From Kiloniellaceae bacterium (GTDB lineage Bacteria > Pseudomonadota > Alphaproteobacteria > Kiloniellales > J153): a stretch of 35,929 nt of DNA. The notes under the pieces were generated by a model. That model ran no database searches. It worked only from the letters and a program-made list of their open reading frames with translations, and was not told the origin of the DNA. The DNA lies in NCBI GenBank assembly GCA_021776215.1, contig JAJFGI010000393.1:1-35929 (forward strand), given 5' to 3'. A program made the translations under genes and the position numbers. Positions 22,161 to 30,198 of this stretch are shown piece by piece. Numbering within the stretch: the stretch's first letter is position 1; each line of letters begins with the position of its first letter.

Positions 22161-23978
22161 TCACAGGGGCACGTCGTCGTCCGGATCCTTTGGCTTCTCC
22201 TGATCCTCGGCCGGTATGGGACGCCAGGACTTGATGTCGCCGTTCCCGTTCTCGACAAAATCGTGGATCCGCTTGGTCAGCTTCAGGTCCAGCCAGAACA
22301 CCACGTTCGACCGTTTCCGCTTGTAGCCGCGCTCGCCCATGGCCCGTCCGAACCCCTGCGCCGTCCAGTGCTTCTCGCCATTGGCAATGCACCACGCCAC
22401 ATAGAGCCGATAGAGATCCGTCGACTGGATCCGCGCGCCGTCCGCATAGTCGACACACACATCCATGAACTGGCCCAGCGGATCGGATTCGACCCGGTAG
22501 TCGGCGGTCGCATCGGAGACTTCGTCGGGCAGCGCCAAGCCGTTGTCCAGATAGTCGCGGATCCCGTCGAGCAACCGGTTCAGGATGCCCGAGGCTTCCT
22601 TCTTGAGCTTCTCCGGCAGAGCCCGGTCAATCATGTCTTCTGGCACCTGGCGCTCCCACGGCACCAGCAGCACCCGGCGCCAGATCCCGTCGTCGGTGCC
22701 GTCGATGCGCGGCTTGGTATTGCCGAATATGGTCAGGGTGAACTGGATGGTCAGGTCGAAGAACGGCATGTTCAACTCCCGCACCGGGATACCCTCCTCG
22801 CCTGTCACGGTCTTGATCAGCGCCTCGGCCAGCTTGGCGCCGCGTTCCGGCTCAGTGGTGCGCAGCAGGCGGATGCCGGCGAGCTTGGCCAGGTCCGGTG
22901 TCGGCTCCCCGCCGCGCTTGGTCCGGCCCTGGTCGAGGAACGATTCGATTGCCGTCGTCGCCGCATAATCGCCCAGCACGTGGGCCCAGGCGTTCAGGAC
23001 GGTCGACTTCATGTTCCGGCCCTTGCCGTACCAGAATGCCAGCCGCTGGATCGACACGTCCCCGGTGCTTGAGATCCCGCCCCAGCAGTGCAGGTGCCGG
23101 CGCATGTGGTCGGCGGGCTGCACATAGGCCAGCGCCTCGTCGTAGACCGGGCACGGCGCCTCCGGGTCGTAGACGACGGGTGCCAGCTTGGTGATGCGGT
23201 CGGCCCGGTTGTGCCGCGTCAAGGTCACCGTGTCCCCGCCATCCGGGTCGATCCGGAACCGCAGCGTCCCGTTTTCCACGTTGAGCGCCATTGGATCGGT
23301 GTCGAAATCGGCGACCTGCGCCTCTATGTACGGTTGCGACAAATGCTTGATGCAACCCACGTGCGACGACCCCTGGCTCACATGCCCCCATCCCGCGATC
23401 TGGTCGGAACGGTAAACCGCCTTGCCCTTCTTAACGTCCACCTCGCAGTCCTCACCGGAATCGGCATAGGCGATAGCTTCATTGCCGATCGCCGTGACGG
23501 TGTCGTGGATCGCGCGCGCCAGCAGCCCTTCGGCCCGGTCGCGCGTCCACCGCCGCCCGTCCCAGGCAAGCCAGCCCCACTGGGCGCAGAACAGGAACTC
23601 GTCGCCGTGCCGCAAGACGAAGCGCTGCGCGTTGCCGAGATCGGTCAACGGCAGCAAGGAACACTCGAAATCCCAGTCGATCTCACCTGAACCCCCGACA
23701 TCTCCGTTGCCCCGGCCACCACTTCCATCATCGCCCGGCGCGGAGCGCTCCTTGTCTGAGCTTTCGGGCCGGGCCCCTCCCATTTGGGAGGTTATGTCCG
23801 AAGGGGCATCGGAAGAAGCGCGCGCGCCGGCCGGTGGGGCGTCACGGGGCGGAGCCTTGCCAGCTTCCTTCGCCGGCTCGACCCTGGGCGCCTCCGGGCG
23901 TTGTGCAGCATGTATACGATCTAGGATCGCCTGGCGGGCCGCACCCGGTTTGCCGGTATCGTCAGTCCCGTCGCTCAT
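22161..23978 (-). CDS. D5/P4-type replicative helicase (SF3), primase-helicase C-terminal half
   Basis: The product has 605 residues. The first 100 are proline- and glycine-rich linker. A D5 N-terminal-like region follows (FLFCAQWGWLAWDGRRWTRD). The SF3 ATPase core begins near residue 320 with Walker A WYGKGRNMKSTV, then RLLRTTEPERGAKLAEALIK, the motif C-like TLTIFGNTKPRI and the arginine finger region DGIWRRVLLVPW. The C-terminal domain (YRLYVAWCIANGEKHWTAQG...) is the usual winged-helix part. It unwinds DNA at phage replication start. The start overlaps the primase gene (ATGA), so helicase and primase are split but coupled. Confidence 0.92.
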   Translation of the reverse strand: MSDGTDDTGKPGAARQAILDRIHAAQRPEAPRVEPAKEAGKAPPRDAPPAGARASSDAPSDITSQMGGARPESSDKERSAPGDDGSGGRGNGDVGGSGEIDWDFECSLLPLTDLGNAQRFVLRHGDEFLFCAQWGWLAWDGRRWTRDRAEGLLARAIHDTVTAIGNEAIAYADSGEDCEVDVKKGKAVYRSDQIAGWGHVSQGSSHVGCIKHLSQPYIEAQVADFDTDPMALNVENGTLRFRIDPDGGDTVTLTRHNRADRITKLAPVVYDPEAPCPVYDEALAYVQPADHMRRHLHCWGGISSTGDVSIQRLAFWYGKGRNMKSTVLNAWAHVLGDYAATTAIESFLDQGRTKRGGEPTPDLAKLAGIRLLRTTEPERGAKLAEALIKTVTGEEGIPVRELNMPFFDLTIQFTLTIFGNTKPRIDGTDDGIWRRVLLVPWERQVPEDMIDRALPEKLKKEASGILNRLLDGIRDYLDNGLALPDEVSDATADYRVESDPLGQFMDVCVDYADGARIQSTDLYRLYVAWCIANGEKHWTAQGFGRAMGERGYKRKRSNVVFWLDLKLTKRIHDFVENGNGDIKSWRPIPAEDQEKPKDPDDDVPL

Positions 23979-25135
23979 CCGGTCTGGCCCCTCAGCATGT
24001 CATTGAAATCGAGACCCTCGGGCGCCCACGACGTGCGCACCGTGCGTCCCGGCCGCGCCCACCGCGCCGCCGCCCTGGCGTGGACCATCGACGCCGTGAA
24101 CCGGTCCGAATCGCCATCACCCAGGGTGAGAATGTCCACGGCGCTGTCCGGCGGCATCAGGGACGGGCGGCGGGATTCCATCAGCGGATAGGGCCCCGGC
24201 ACCATCAGCGGCCGCACCCGCCCCAGGCTGTCGGTGCGCTTCTCGGTCGGATGCCGGATCGAGGCTTGCGACTTGCCGCCGATGTTCTGCATCGACACCC
24301 CGGCCCAGAACGCGCACGTCTCGAACAGCGCCTCACCCTCATCGGCCAGCATGGCATCGCAGACCGAAAGCGTCGTCTCGATGCCCTCGCCCACCACCAG
24401 CCGCTCAGGGGCCGCCGGCCCGCCCAGGGGAATGTGTCCGGCCCGCGACGAGCCCCGGACTTTCTTGGCCAGCTCGAATTCGCCGGTCTCCGGGTTGACG
24501 ATATCCGCCTTGCCGTCAACCGGATCGTCGAACCCCTCGATCAGGATGCGCGGGTCGATCCATGTGATGTGGGCGCCGGTAAACCGCCCGTCCGGGCCGG
24601 TGATCGCCGCAACCATGGCAGGCCCGGTATAGATCCGGCGAAAGCGCTTGTCCTCCATCCTGGTAAAGAACGGTTGTTCCGACTGGCCCCGGATCTTGGC
24701 GCCGGGCGGTGCCGCCAGCTTGCGCCAGGCCAGGTAACGGTCCGCCACGTGCCGGTCGCCGGCCGCGTCCCAGATCTTGCGTGCCCGCCCGATCTCAGCC
24801 TTCCGGTATGAATTGTCGTCGGAATCGGTTGCCGGCGGTGGCGGCGACGCCGGCAGCCGTTCCGACGTGCCGGCAAGGGTTTCAACCGCTGTCAGGAAGT
24901 CGCAGGCATCGAGGTACTGCACCAGGGCGATGGCATCGCCGCCGGCCCCCGACTTGCGGCAGTGGAACACGTTCTTGCGCGGGTTGACCGAGAACCGGTC
25001 ATCGCCGCCGCAGGCCGGGCACGGCCCCACCAGTTCACCGCCCGAGCGAACCAGTTTGACACCGCGCACCGCGATCTCGTCAACCACGCGCACCCGTCGC
25101 GCCTGGGCGATCCGGTCGTCGCGGTCATCGGTCAT
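23975..25135 (-). CDS. DNA primase, CHC2 zinc-finger plus Toprim (P4 alpha N-terminal type)
   Basis: The ORF track runs to 25351 but the ATG at 25135 overlaps the methyltransferase stop as ATGA. The product has 386 residues. The zinc ribbon is CPACGGDDRFSVNPRKNVFH ending with HC. A central region (FRRIYTGPAMVAAITGPDG) precedes the Toprim domain, with LVVGEGIETTLSV (catalytic Glu) and LTLGDGDSD (DxD). It makes RNA primers for phage replication and pairs with the helicase immediately downstream. The domain order matches the N-terminal half of P4 alpha. Confidence 0.92.
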   Translation of the reverse strand: MTDDRDDRIAQARRVRVVDEIAVRGVKLVRSGGELVGPCPACGGDDRFSVNPRKNVFHCRKSGAGGDAIALVQYLDACDFLTAVETLAGTSERLPASPPPPATDSDDNSYRKAEIGRARKIWDAAGDRHVADRYLAWRKLAAPPGAKIRGQSEQPFFTRMEDKRFRRIYTGPAMVAAITGPDGRFTGAHITWIDPRILIEGFDDPVDGKADIVNPETGEFELAKKVRGSSRAGHIPLGGPAAPERLVVGEGIETTLSVCDAMLADEGEALFETCAFWAGVSMQNIGGKSQASIRHPTEKRTDSLGRVRPLMVPGPYPLMESRRPSLMPPDSAVDILTLGDGDSDRFTASMVHARAAARWARPGRTVRTSWAPEGLDFNDMLRGQTG

Positions 25136-26022
25136 CCAGCCACCCCAGCAAACAGCGACGGCGCCGCATCCCGCGCCGCTTCGGCCCGCGCCAGTGCCCG
25201 GGACGCCGCCGGACTGATCCACAGCACCTCGGTCCGCTCCCTGGCCCCGTCGGCGAGCGCCGTGCGGGTCCGGCGGGTCCAGCCCTTCAGCGCGTCGTCG
25301 TAAAGCGCCGACGGATAGCCCGACAGCACCACCATGCCCTCGAGCCGGCAAAGCGCCTCGAGCAGATCCGCATGGTCGCCGTCGGTCATCTCGTGGGTGT
25401 AGGCGTGATACTTGATCTTGCCCCGCCGCGACTTGGCCGAGCGCGTCGCCGGCACATAGGGCGGGTCCACATAGAACAAGGTGTCAGGCCCGTCGGCGGC
25501 TGCCACTACCTGTAGTGCCGGCCGGCGTTCGATCACCACCCCGCGCAACCGCTCGACCGCCAATGCCAGCGCGTCGGGCAGGTTCATCCAGTCGATCGCA
25601 CAGTTTGTGTGGCTGCCGCTGGAATTGGCCCGGAACCCGGTCCTGACCGCCACGTTGTGCCCGTCCGACCCGAAGCCCATGAACGACCGCGACACCAGCC
25701 GCACGGCCCGATCGACCGGATCGCCGCCGGTCTCGTAGGCCGCCTCGAACTCCGCCCTGGCGAACGGTGTCAGGCGCAGCCGGTCGACCAACTCGCCGGC
25801 ACGGGTCCCCCGCAACACCCGGAACAGGTTGACCACGTCGTCGCACAGGTCGTTATAGATCTCCGCCTTCGACCGGGCTTTACGGATCAGCACGGACGCC
25901 GCCCCGCCGTAAGGCTCCACATAGGTCTTGTGCGGCGGCAGATGCGCGATGATCCACGGCGCCAGCAGCCACTTGCCGCCGTGGTAGCGCAGGACCGGGC
26001 GTGTGGGTGCGGCGGCCGTCAT
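25132..26022 (-). CDS. DNA adenine methyltransferase, Dam (D12 class) family
   Basis: The product has 296 residues, an N6-adenine methyltransferase. It has RYHGGKWLLAPWIIAHLPPH at the N-terminus, the SAM-binding motif YVEPYGGAASVL, and the catalytic DPPY motif in LFYVDPPYVPATRS. The recognition region between them is typical in length. Such orphan enzymes in phages protect DNA from restriction or regulate gene timing. It is coupled to the primase below and to the nuclease-like gene above, so it is expressed with the replication genes. Confidence 0.94.
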   Translation of the reverse strand: MTAAAPTRPVLRYHGGKWLLAPWIIAHLPPHKTYVEPYGGAASVLIRKARSKAEIYNDLCDDVVNLFRVLRGTRAGELVDRLRLTPFARAEFEAAYETGGDPVDRAVRLVSRSFMGFGSDGHNVAVRTGFRANSSGSHTNCAIDWMNLPDALALAVERLRGVVIERRPALQVVAAADGPDTLFYVDPPYVPATRSAKSRRGKIKYHAYTHEMTDGDHADLLEALCRLEGMVVLSGYPSALYDDALKGWTRRTRTALADGARERTEVLWISPAASRALARAEAARDAAPSLFAGVAG

Positions 26023-26636
26023 GCCTTGTCTCCCATCGGCGGGTCGGACTCGGGAAATGCCGGGAACGCATCCCGGTTGCGCAGCTCCCGGCAGACCTCA
26101 CGCACGATTTGATTGCCGGTCAGGTGCCGGGCCAGCTCGGGAATGATCTTGCCGATCGGATCGCGTTTCGACAGGTTCACACGTGTCCGAGCCGCGACGG
26201 CCATCAGCTCACCGCGCCAGAGCAACTCCAGCAGCGGCACCGTTTTGGCCCGGTCCTGACCGGTCTGGCCCCACACCACATGGAGCCTCATGTGCGAATC
26301 GTCGTTCGGATCGACGGCGACACGTCCGGTCCCGTAAGGCAAATCACGGGTAGGCATCGCCTCGATATGGTCGTACCACTTGGGATGATACGCGAGCCAG
26401 AACTCGGGCAGAACGCGCGAGAACGTAGCGATCTGGCCGGCAAGCCGGTCCAGTTTGTCCTTCGGCCCCTTGATCTCGACGCCGGCGATCTGGTCCTTGC
26501 CGATGAACGCCAGATCTATCCGCTTCTCGCCGACCACCAGTTCATGCACCACTCGGGCCCCGTGCCACCGCCGCCGGCCCCACGGCACCAGCAGATCGCG
26601 CGTGGCCAGTTCCTCGGTGGAGCGGTTGGTGGTCAC
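26019..26636 (-). CDS. PD-(D/E)XK nuclease-like protein (sce7726-like)
   Basis: The track ORF starts at 26717, inside the upstream gene. A GTG at 26636 overlaps the methyltransferase stop as GTGA and gives 205 residues starting VTTNRSTEELATRDLLVPWG. A nuclease-type core is visible: VVHELVVGEKRIDLAFIG, then AGVEIKGPKDKLDRLAGQIA, that is E...D...E-x-K, as in sce7726- and VRR-type restriction-fold proteins. The rest (WLAYHPKWYDHIEAMP) fits a complete beta sheet. It lies between a C5 and an adenine methyltransferase. It may be a replication or repair nuclease, or a restriction partner of a methylase. Confidence 0.72.
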   Translation of the reverse strand: MTTNRSTEELATRDLLVPWGRRRWHGARVVHELVVGEKRIDLAFIGKDQIAGVEIKGPKDKLDRLAGQIATFSRVLPEFWLAYHPKWYDHIEAMPTRDLPYGTGRVAVDPNDDSHMRLHVVWGQTGQDRAKTVPLLELLWRGELMAVAARTRVNLSKRDPIGKIIPELARHLTGNQIVREVCRELRNRDAFPAFPESDPPMGDKA

Positions 26637-28366
26637 GCCGCACCCCGCACAGCCTGATTGACAAAATTCGCCTCCAGGATCGCCCGCGCCACATCCGGGC
26701 AAACCGAATTGCCGCACATGCGCACCTGGGCCGTAATCGAGAGCGGCTTGCCGTCGACAACGGGAGCGATGACGTAGCTGTCCGGGAACCCCTGGGCCCG
26801 GTACAATTCACGCGCGATCAGCATGCGCATACCGATGTCCGCGATCTGGTAGTCATGACCGGCCACGGTCACCAACCCAAACCGGTCCTTAGTCGAGAGT
26901 GTGTGGGCAGGCTCACCCAGCGCCTGCCCGAACGATTTGCCGAAATACTTCGTGAGAAACGCCCGAACCTCGGCAATATGATTGCCACCGGCCGTCACCG
27001 CTTTCATGGGCTGCAGCGGGTCACCGCCGCCGCCCACATTCGACCCGCGCAGGTGCGCCAGGTGAGACGTCACCAGCGCCGACTTGCCGCCCCCGCCGGC
27101 CGTGACCGTCCCGATCGGCTCACCACACCCGCTGCCCACACTGCGCCCGAATTGGCGGGTCAGATGCGCCGTGACGACGTTCTGTTGTGTGCCGCGCCCG
27201 GTGATGGTCGACATCGGCTTGCGGAAATCATGGCCGGTAACGCCTGTGTTGTGCTGCGCCAGGAACGCAGACACGAGGCTTGCCGCATTTCCAGACGGAA
27301 CGATCGTCTGAAAGGGTTGCTCCACTGATCGAGCTCGGGGATATTGTCCGTCGCGTTCTCCGTATCTTGGAACGAAGTAAGGTGCCGTCAGAGCAATGCC
27401 GCCGCCCTTGGGCTGGGCCGTAACTGTCCGCATCGGTTCATCCGCCGGCATCGCGCCAAACTTGGCACTGCTGTGCTGCACGTGCGTGAAATGCGGCATC
27501 ACCAGGCCATGGGCGTCCCGCGCCGCGGTCATGGTGTTGAAGGGCCGGTCCACCCCATGGCCCCGGAACCAGTCACCGCCGTGATTGCAGGTCACGATGA
27601 ACGGATCGGCCGCGTCGACCACATATTTGAACACCCCCCGCGCGATGCGCTTGAGCGTGTTTTCAGCCAGTGGCCGCCTGATCCTCAAGCCCCGAGCCTT
27701 GACGTCCTCCGGCGTCATGAAGATCGAATGCACCGGCACGGACCAGTCGATGCATTGCGCTGCCGTGGCGTAGGGTTTCAGTCCTGGACCATGCGTAGGT
27801 GTCGGCCAGACGATCGGCTGCCCGTCGCGCCGGGCAATCAGGTAGAGCCTGTTCCGGATTGTCGGCGCGCCATAGTCGCACGCGCGCAACTCGCGCCATT
27901 CCACCCGATAGCCGAACCCTTCAAGCATGCCCACCCAACGGTGAAAGAACGCCGCCTTGCGCGCCGGACACGGCTTGCCGTCGACCAGCGGCCCCCAGGT
28001 CTGGAATTCTTCGACATTCTCCAGGGCAATGATGCGCGGCCGCACCTGGTGCGCCCACTTGATCACCACCCAAGCCAGCCCCCGGATATCCTTGTCCACC
28101 GGCCGCCCGCCCTTGGCCTTGGAAAAGTGCTTGCAGTCCGGCGAGAACCACCCCAGCCCCACCGGCCGGCCGCCACACACGTCGCGCGGATCGACATCCC
28201 ACACCGATTCACAATAGTGCTTGGTATGGGGATGGTTCGCCGCGTGCATCGCGATCGCTTCCGGGTCGTGGTTGATGGCGATATCCGGCGACCGCCAGGC
28301 GGCCATCTCAATCCCGAGAGACGCCCCGCCCCCGCCTGCAAAATTGTCGACGATCAGCTCGGTCAA
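26633..28366 (-). CDS. DNA (cytosine-5) methyltransferase with repeat-built recognition region
   Basis: A TTG at 28366 overlaps the upstream stop (TTGA) and has GGAGGG 6 nt upstream; the alternatives are GTG 28393 and ATG 28381. The product has 577 residues. Motif I is DNFAGGGGASLG, motif IV FSPDCKHFS with catalytic C78, motif VI ALENVEE, motif VIII PTIRNRLYLIARR, and motifs IX-X are YRAQGFPDSY and GNSVCPDVARAIL. Between VIII and IX (about 274-503) lie about seven copies of a P-x-x-T-h-T repeat with a period of 33-40 residues, occupying the target-recognition position. It methylates cytosines in phage DNA. Confidence 0.9.
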   Translation of the reverse strand: MTELIVDNFAGGGGASLGIEMAAWRSPDIAINHDPEAIAMHAANHPHTKHYCESVWDVDPRDVCGGRPVGLGWFSPDCKHFSKAKGGRPVDKDIRGLAWVVIKWAHQVRPRIIALENVEEFQTWGPLVDGKPCPARKAAFFHRWVGMLEGFGYRVEWRELRACDYGAPTIRNRLYLIARRDGQPIVWPTPTHGPGLKPYATAAQCIDWSVPVHSIFMTPEDVKARGLRIRRPLAENTLKRIARGVFKYVVDAADPFIVTCNHGGDWFRGHGVDRPFNTMTAARDAHGLVMPHFTHVQHSSAKFGAMPADEPMRTVTAQPKGGGIALTAPYFVPRYGERDGQYPRARSVEQPFQTIVPSGNAASLVSAFLAQHNTGVTGHDFRKPMSTITGRGTQQNVVTAHLTRQFGRSVGSGCGEPIGTVTAGGGGKSALVTSHLAHLRGSNVGGGGDPLQPMKAVTAGGNHIAEVRAFLTKYFGKSFGQALGEPAHTLSTKDRFGLVTVAGHDYQIADIGMRMLIARELYRAQGFPDSYVIAPVVDGKPLSITAQVRMCGNSVCPDVARAILEANFVNQAVRGAA

Positions 28367-28911
28367 ACCCCACCCTCCCATGGCAGGGTCCACGGCGCAC
28401 CCGCGACCAGGTCCTCCCGTCCCGCCGTGAAATGCACAAACGGCACCAGCTCATAAGGCAGATACAGCGGATGACTAGGTTGGCCCGCCTTGCTGACCTT
28501 CAGCGCATGCAGCGGCTTCCCATGTTCCAGCGCGATCTCGTAGACCAGGCGATGCCGGTCGAGAAACGACCCGTGATTGCCCCATGCCGCAATGATCCAG
28601 TCGTGCGTCGCAATCGCCGCGTCGAGCCATTGCCGCGTTTGCCGGCTGGGTGTGTGATGGCGTTTCAGGTCCGCCGGACTGGTCGCCCGCAAAGTGAACA
28701 GGTTAACGACGCGTATCCCGCCAAACCCCCATTGTCGCGACCGCGTCTCGATGCGCAATATGGTCGGATCGTCGGCCTTCTCATCCGCCGTCGACGGATT
28801 CAGCATGATCCAGACAATGTCCGGACGGTCCGCATTCCACTGCCGCCACAACAGGAACCGGTAGTTCCGGCACGGTGACATTTGGGCCCCGGCGCTGATG
28901 TAGTCGCTCAT
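28363..28911 (-). CDS. DUF1643 family protein
   Basis: The product has 182 residues. The family signature is clear: CRNYRFLLWRQWN, then IVWIMLNPSTADEKADDPTI, RQWGFGGIRVVNLFTLRATS and IIAAWGNHGSF. DUF1643 proteins are common in phages and mobile elements and their biochemical function is not known to me. The gene starts on an ATGA overlap with the small membrane protein gene upstream and ends on a TTGA overlap with the cytosine methyltransferase, so it is translationally coupled with a DNA modification gene. Confidence 0.92.
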   Translation of the reverse strand: MSDYISAGAQMSPCRNYRFLLWRQWNADRPDIVWIMLNPSTADEKADDPTILRIETRSRQWGFGGIRVVNLFTLRATSPADLKRHHTPSRQTRQWLDAAIATHDWIIAAWGNHGSFLDRHRLVYEIALEHGKPLHALKVSKAGQPSHPLYLPYELVPFVHFTAGREDLVAGAPWTLPWEGGV

Positions 28912-29027
28912 TGCGTCATCCCCTCGATCGACGGCCCGACAAAGAAAACAGCGCTTGCCAGAAGGACTGTCACTGCAATCAGAAAGACAAATCCGCCGAA
29001 CACGAGATCGTTGGGCCGGTTGTTCAT
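28908..29027 (-). CDS. Small single-TM protein, 39 residues
   Basis: This ORF is too short for the track. It reads MNNRPNDLVFGGFVFLIAVT, then VLLASAVFFVGPSIEGMTQ. A single long hydrophobic helix follows a short polar N-terminus. The ATG at 29027 has AGGG upstream and the stop overlaps the DUF1643 start as ATGA, which argues strongly that it is translated. No function is assigned. Confidence 0.75.
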   Translation of the reverse strand: MNNRPNDLVFGGFVFLIAVTVLLASAVFFVGPSIEGMTQ

Positions 29028-29077
29028 GGCAACCGCCCTGCTTTACTTGTTAATCCTGGTCGTCTACAGAAATTGAA

Positions 29078-30178
29078 ATGAAAAAAGTTAGTCGAACTGA
29101 GGCGATCTTTGCAGGGGCGTGGCTTGGCATCATCTTGATGACAATCGTCGGCGGCTTCATTGTCTATCGATTTATCCCCAATCCAAATATTTGGGATGAA
29201 ACCCAATCCAATATTGCCCGAAACTATGGCTTGCTTGTCGCGGCGTCGGTTGCTCTCATTTTGGGTGCCTGGCGTGCTTGGACAGCACAGATTCAAGCGA
29301 ACACTGCAAACGAGCAAAGCAAGATTGCCAACCGTCAGGCCGTCACTGCCGAGTCTGGGTACAACATCGATTGGTTTCAGAAGGGTGTTCAAATGCTTGC
29401 TGCCGAAACGGCCGAAGAACGCATGGTAGGCATTGCCACCCTCGCGAAACTCGCAACAGACGCACCGGATGGCTACGGAAAGCTTGTATTTAATGAACTC
29501 TTTGTCTTTATCGATAGAAATGCCCATTTCTTCACCGAAACCGCCGAAATCGGTGATATTGATTGGAGCAACTACAATGAACAACGCGACGTTAATGCTG
29601 CCCTGAACCAAGTTCTTGAATTGGCGAAATTCAACGATACTAATTCCCGTCATATTTCTTACAGAGTATTTGTATCCGGAACTAGTAATAACGTCACATT
29701 TCCAGACAGATTTATTACTAATAGTCACTTCATAAACTTTCAATTTAGAAATTGCATATCTTCTAATATTGACATTTCTCAACACATTTTCGTGAAATGC
29801 ACATTCGAACACTTGAGATATGATGTGATTGAGACCATACGTGCTGATTGTATTCTCGAGTGTCGTTTTTACCACTGCGACTTTACAAATAGAGATTTCA
29901 ATTCTCTTGCAGGTAGTCAGAAAGAGATGCGAATTGAGAAAGTTTTCAGATGCAACATATCTGGCTGCAGATTTGGCAAATGGTGGCCCCCTTGGCGCCT
30001 TCAAAGCCGCATAGACAGATGTTGGGCTTGGGCCGATAACCCTCCAAGTCTGCTGGAACTCGACATAAGCGAACTTGATGTGACACTTTATGATGCGAGC
30101 GCTCGATCCGATTACAACTACAACAGACAGACCGGTAGCCCAGATTCTGCATTCATAGTGTCGGGACCGCAAACGTAA
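29078..30178 (+). CDS. Two-TM protein with pentapeptide-like C-terminal half, moron
   Basis: The product has 366 residues and opposes the surrounding operon. Two transmembrane helices come first (AIFAGAWLGIILMTIVGGFI and YGLLVAASVALILGAW), then a helical region (SGYNIDWFQKGVQMLAAETA, EERMVGIATLAKLATDAPDG). That region resembles the membrane-linked pentapeptide-repeat proteins, which often carry E-x-F-x-K-A-I-x-x-L and R-x-G-G-I-x-A-L-E-x-L sequences. The rest has imperfect five-residue repeats (HFINFQFRNCISSNIDISQH, FVKCTFEHL, CRFYHCDFTNRDFNSLAG) consistent with a short beta-helix. Its codons are much richer in A and T than the neighbours. A superinfection exclusion or defence role is possible. 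Confidence 0.85.
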   Translation: MKKVSRTEAIFAGAWLGIILMTIVGGFIVYRFIPNPNIWDETQSNIARNYGLLVAASVALILGAWRAWTAQIQANTANEQSKIANRQAVTAESGYNIDWFQKGVQMLAAETAEERMVGIATLAKLATDAPDGYGKLVFNELFVFIDRNAHFFTETAEIGDIDWSNYNEQRDVNAALNQVLELAKFNDTNSRHISYRVFVSGTSNNVTFPDRFITNSHFINFQFRNCISSNIDISQHIFVKCTFEHLRYDVIETIRADCILECRFYHCDFTNRDFNSLAGSQKEMRIEKVFRCNISGCRFGKWWPPWRLQSRIDRCWAWADNPPSLLELDISELDVTLYDASARSDYNYNRQTGSPDSAFIVSGPQT

Positions 30179-30198
30179 GCCCGGAATCGGAGCTTCCA

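Noticed and set aside
21908-22258. Minus-strand ORF of 116 aa in the gap after the helicase
   Set aside because: Composition with LPNLPKSPNG-like text comes from translation of TTTGGGAGG repeats; no ribosome site and it overlaps the helicase end.
22011-23072. Plus-strand ORF of 353 aa over the helicase gene
   Set aside because: Shadow of the well-supported D5 helicase; its sequence is rich in Arg, Gly, Pro, His as expected for an antisense frame of GC-rich DNA.
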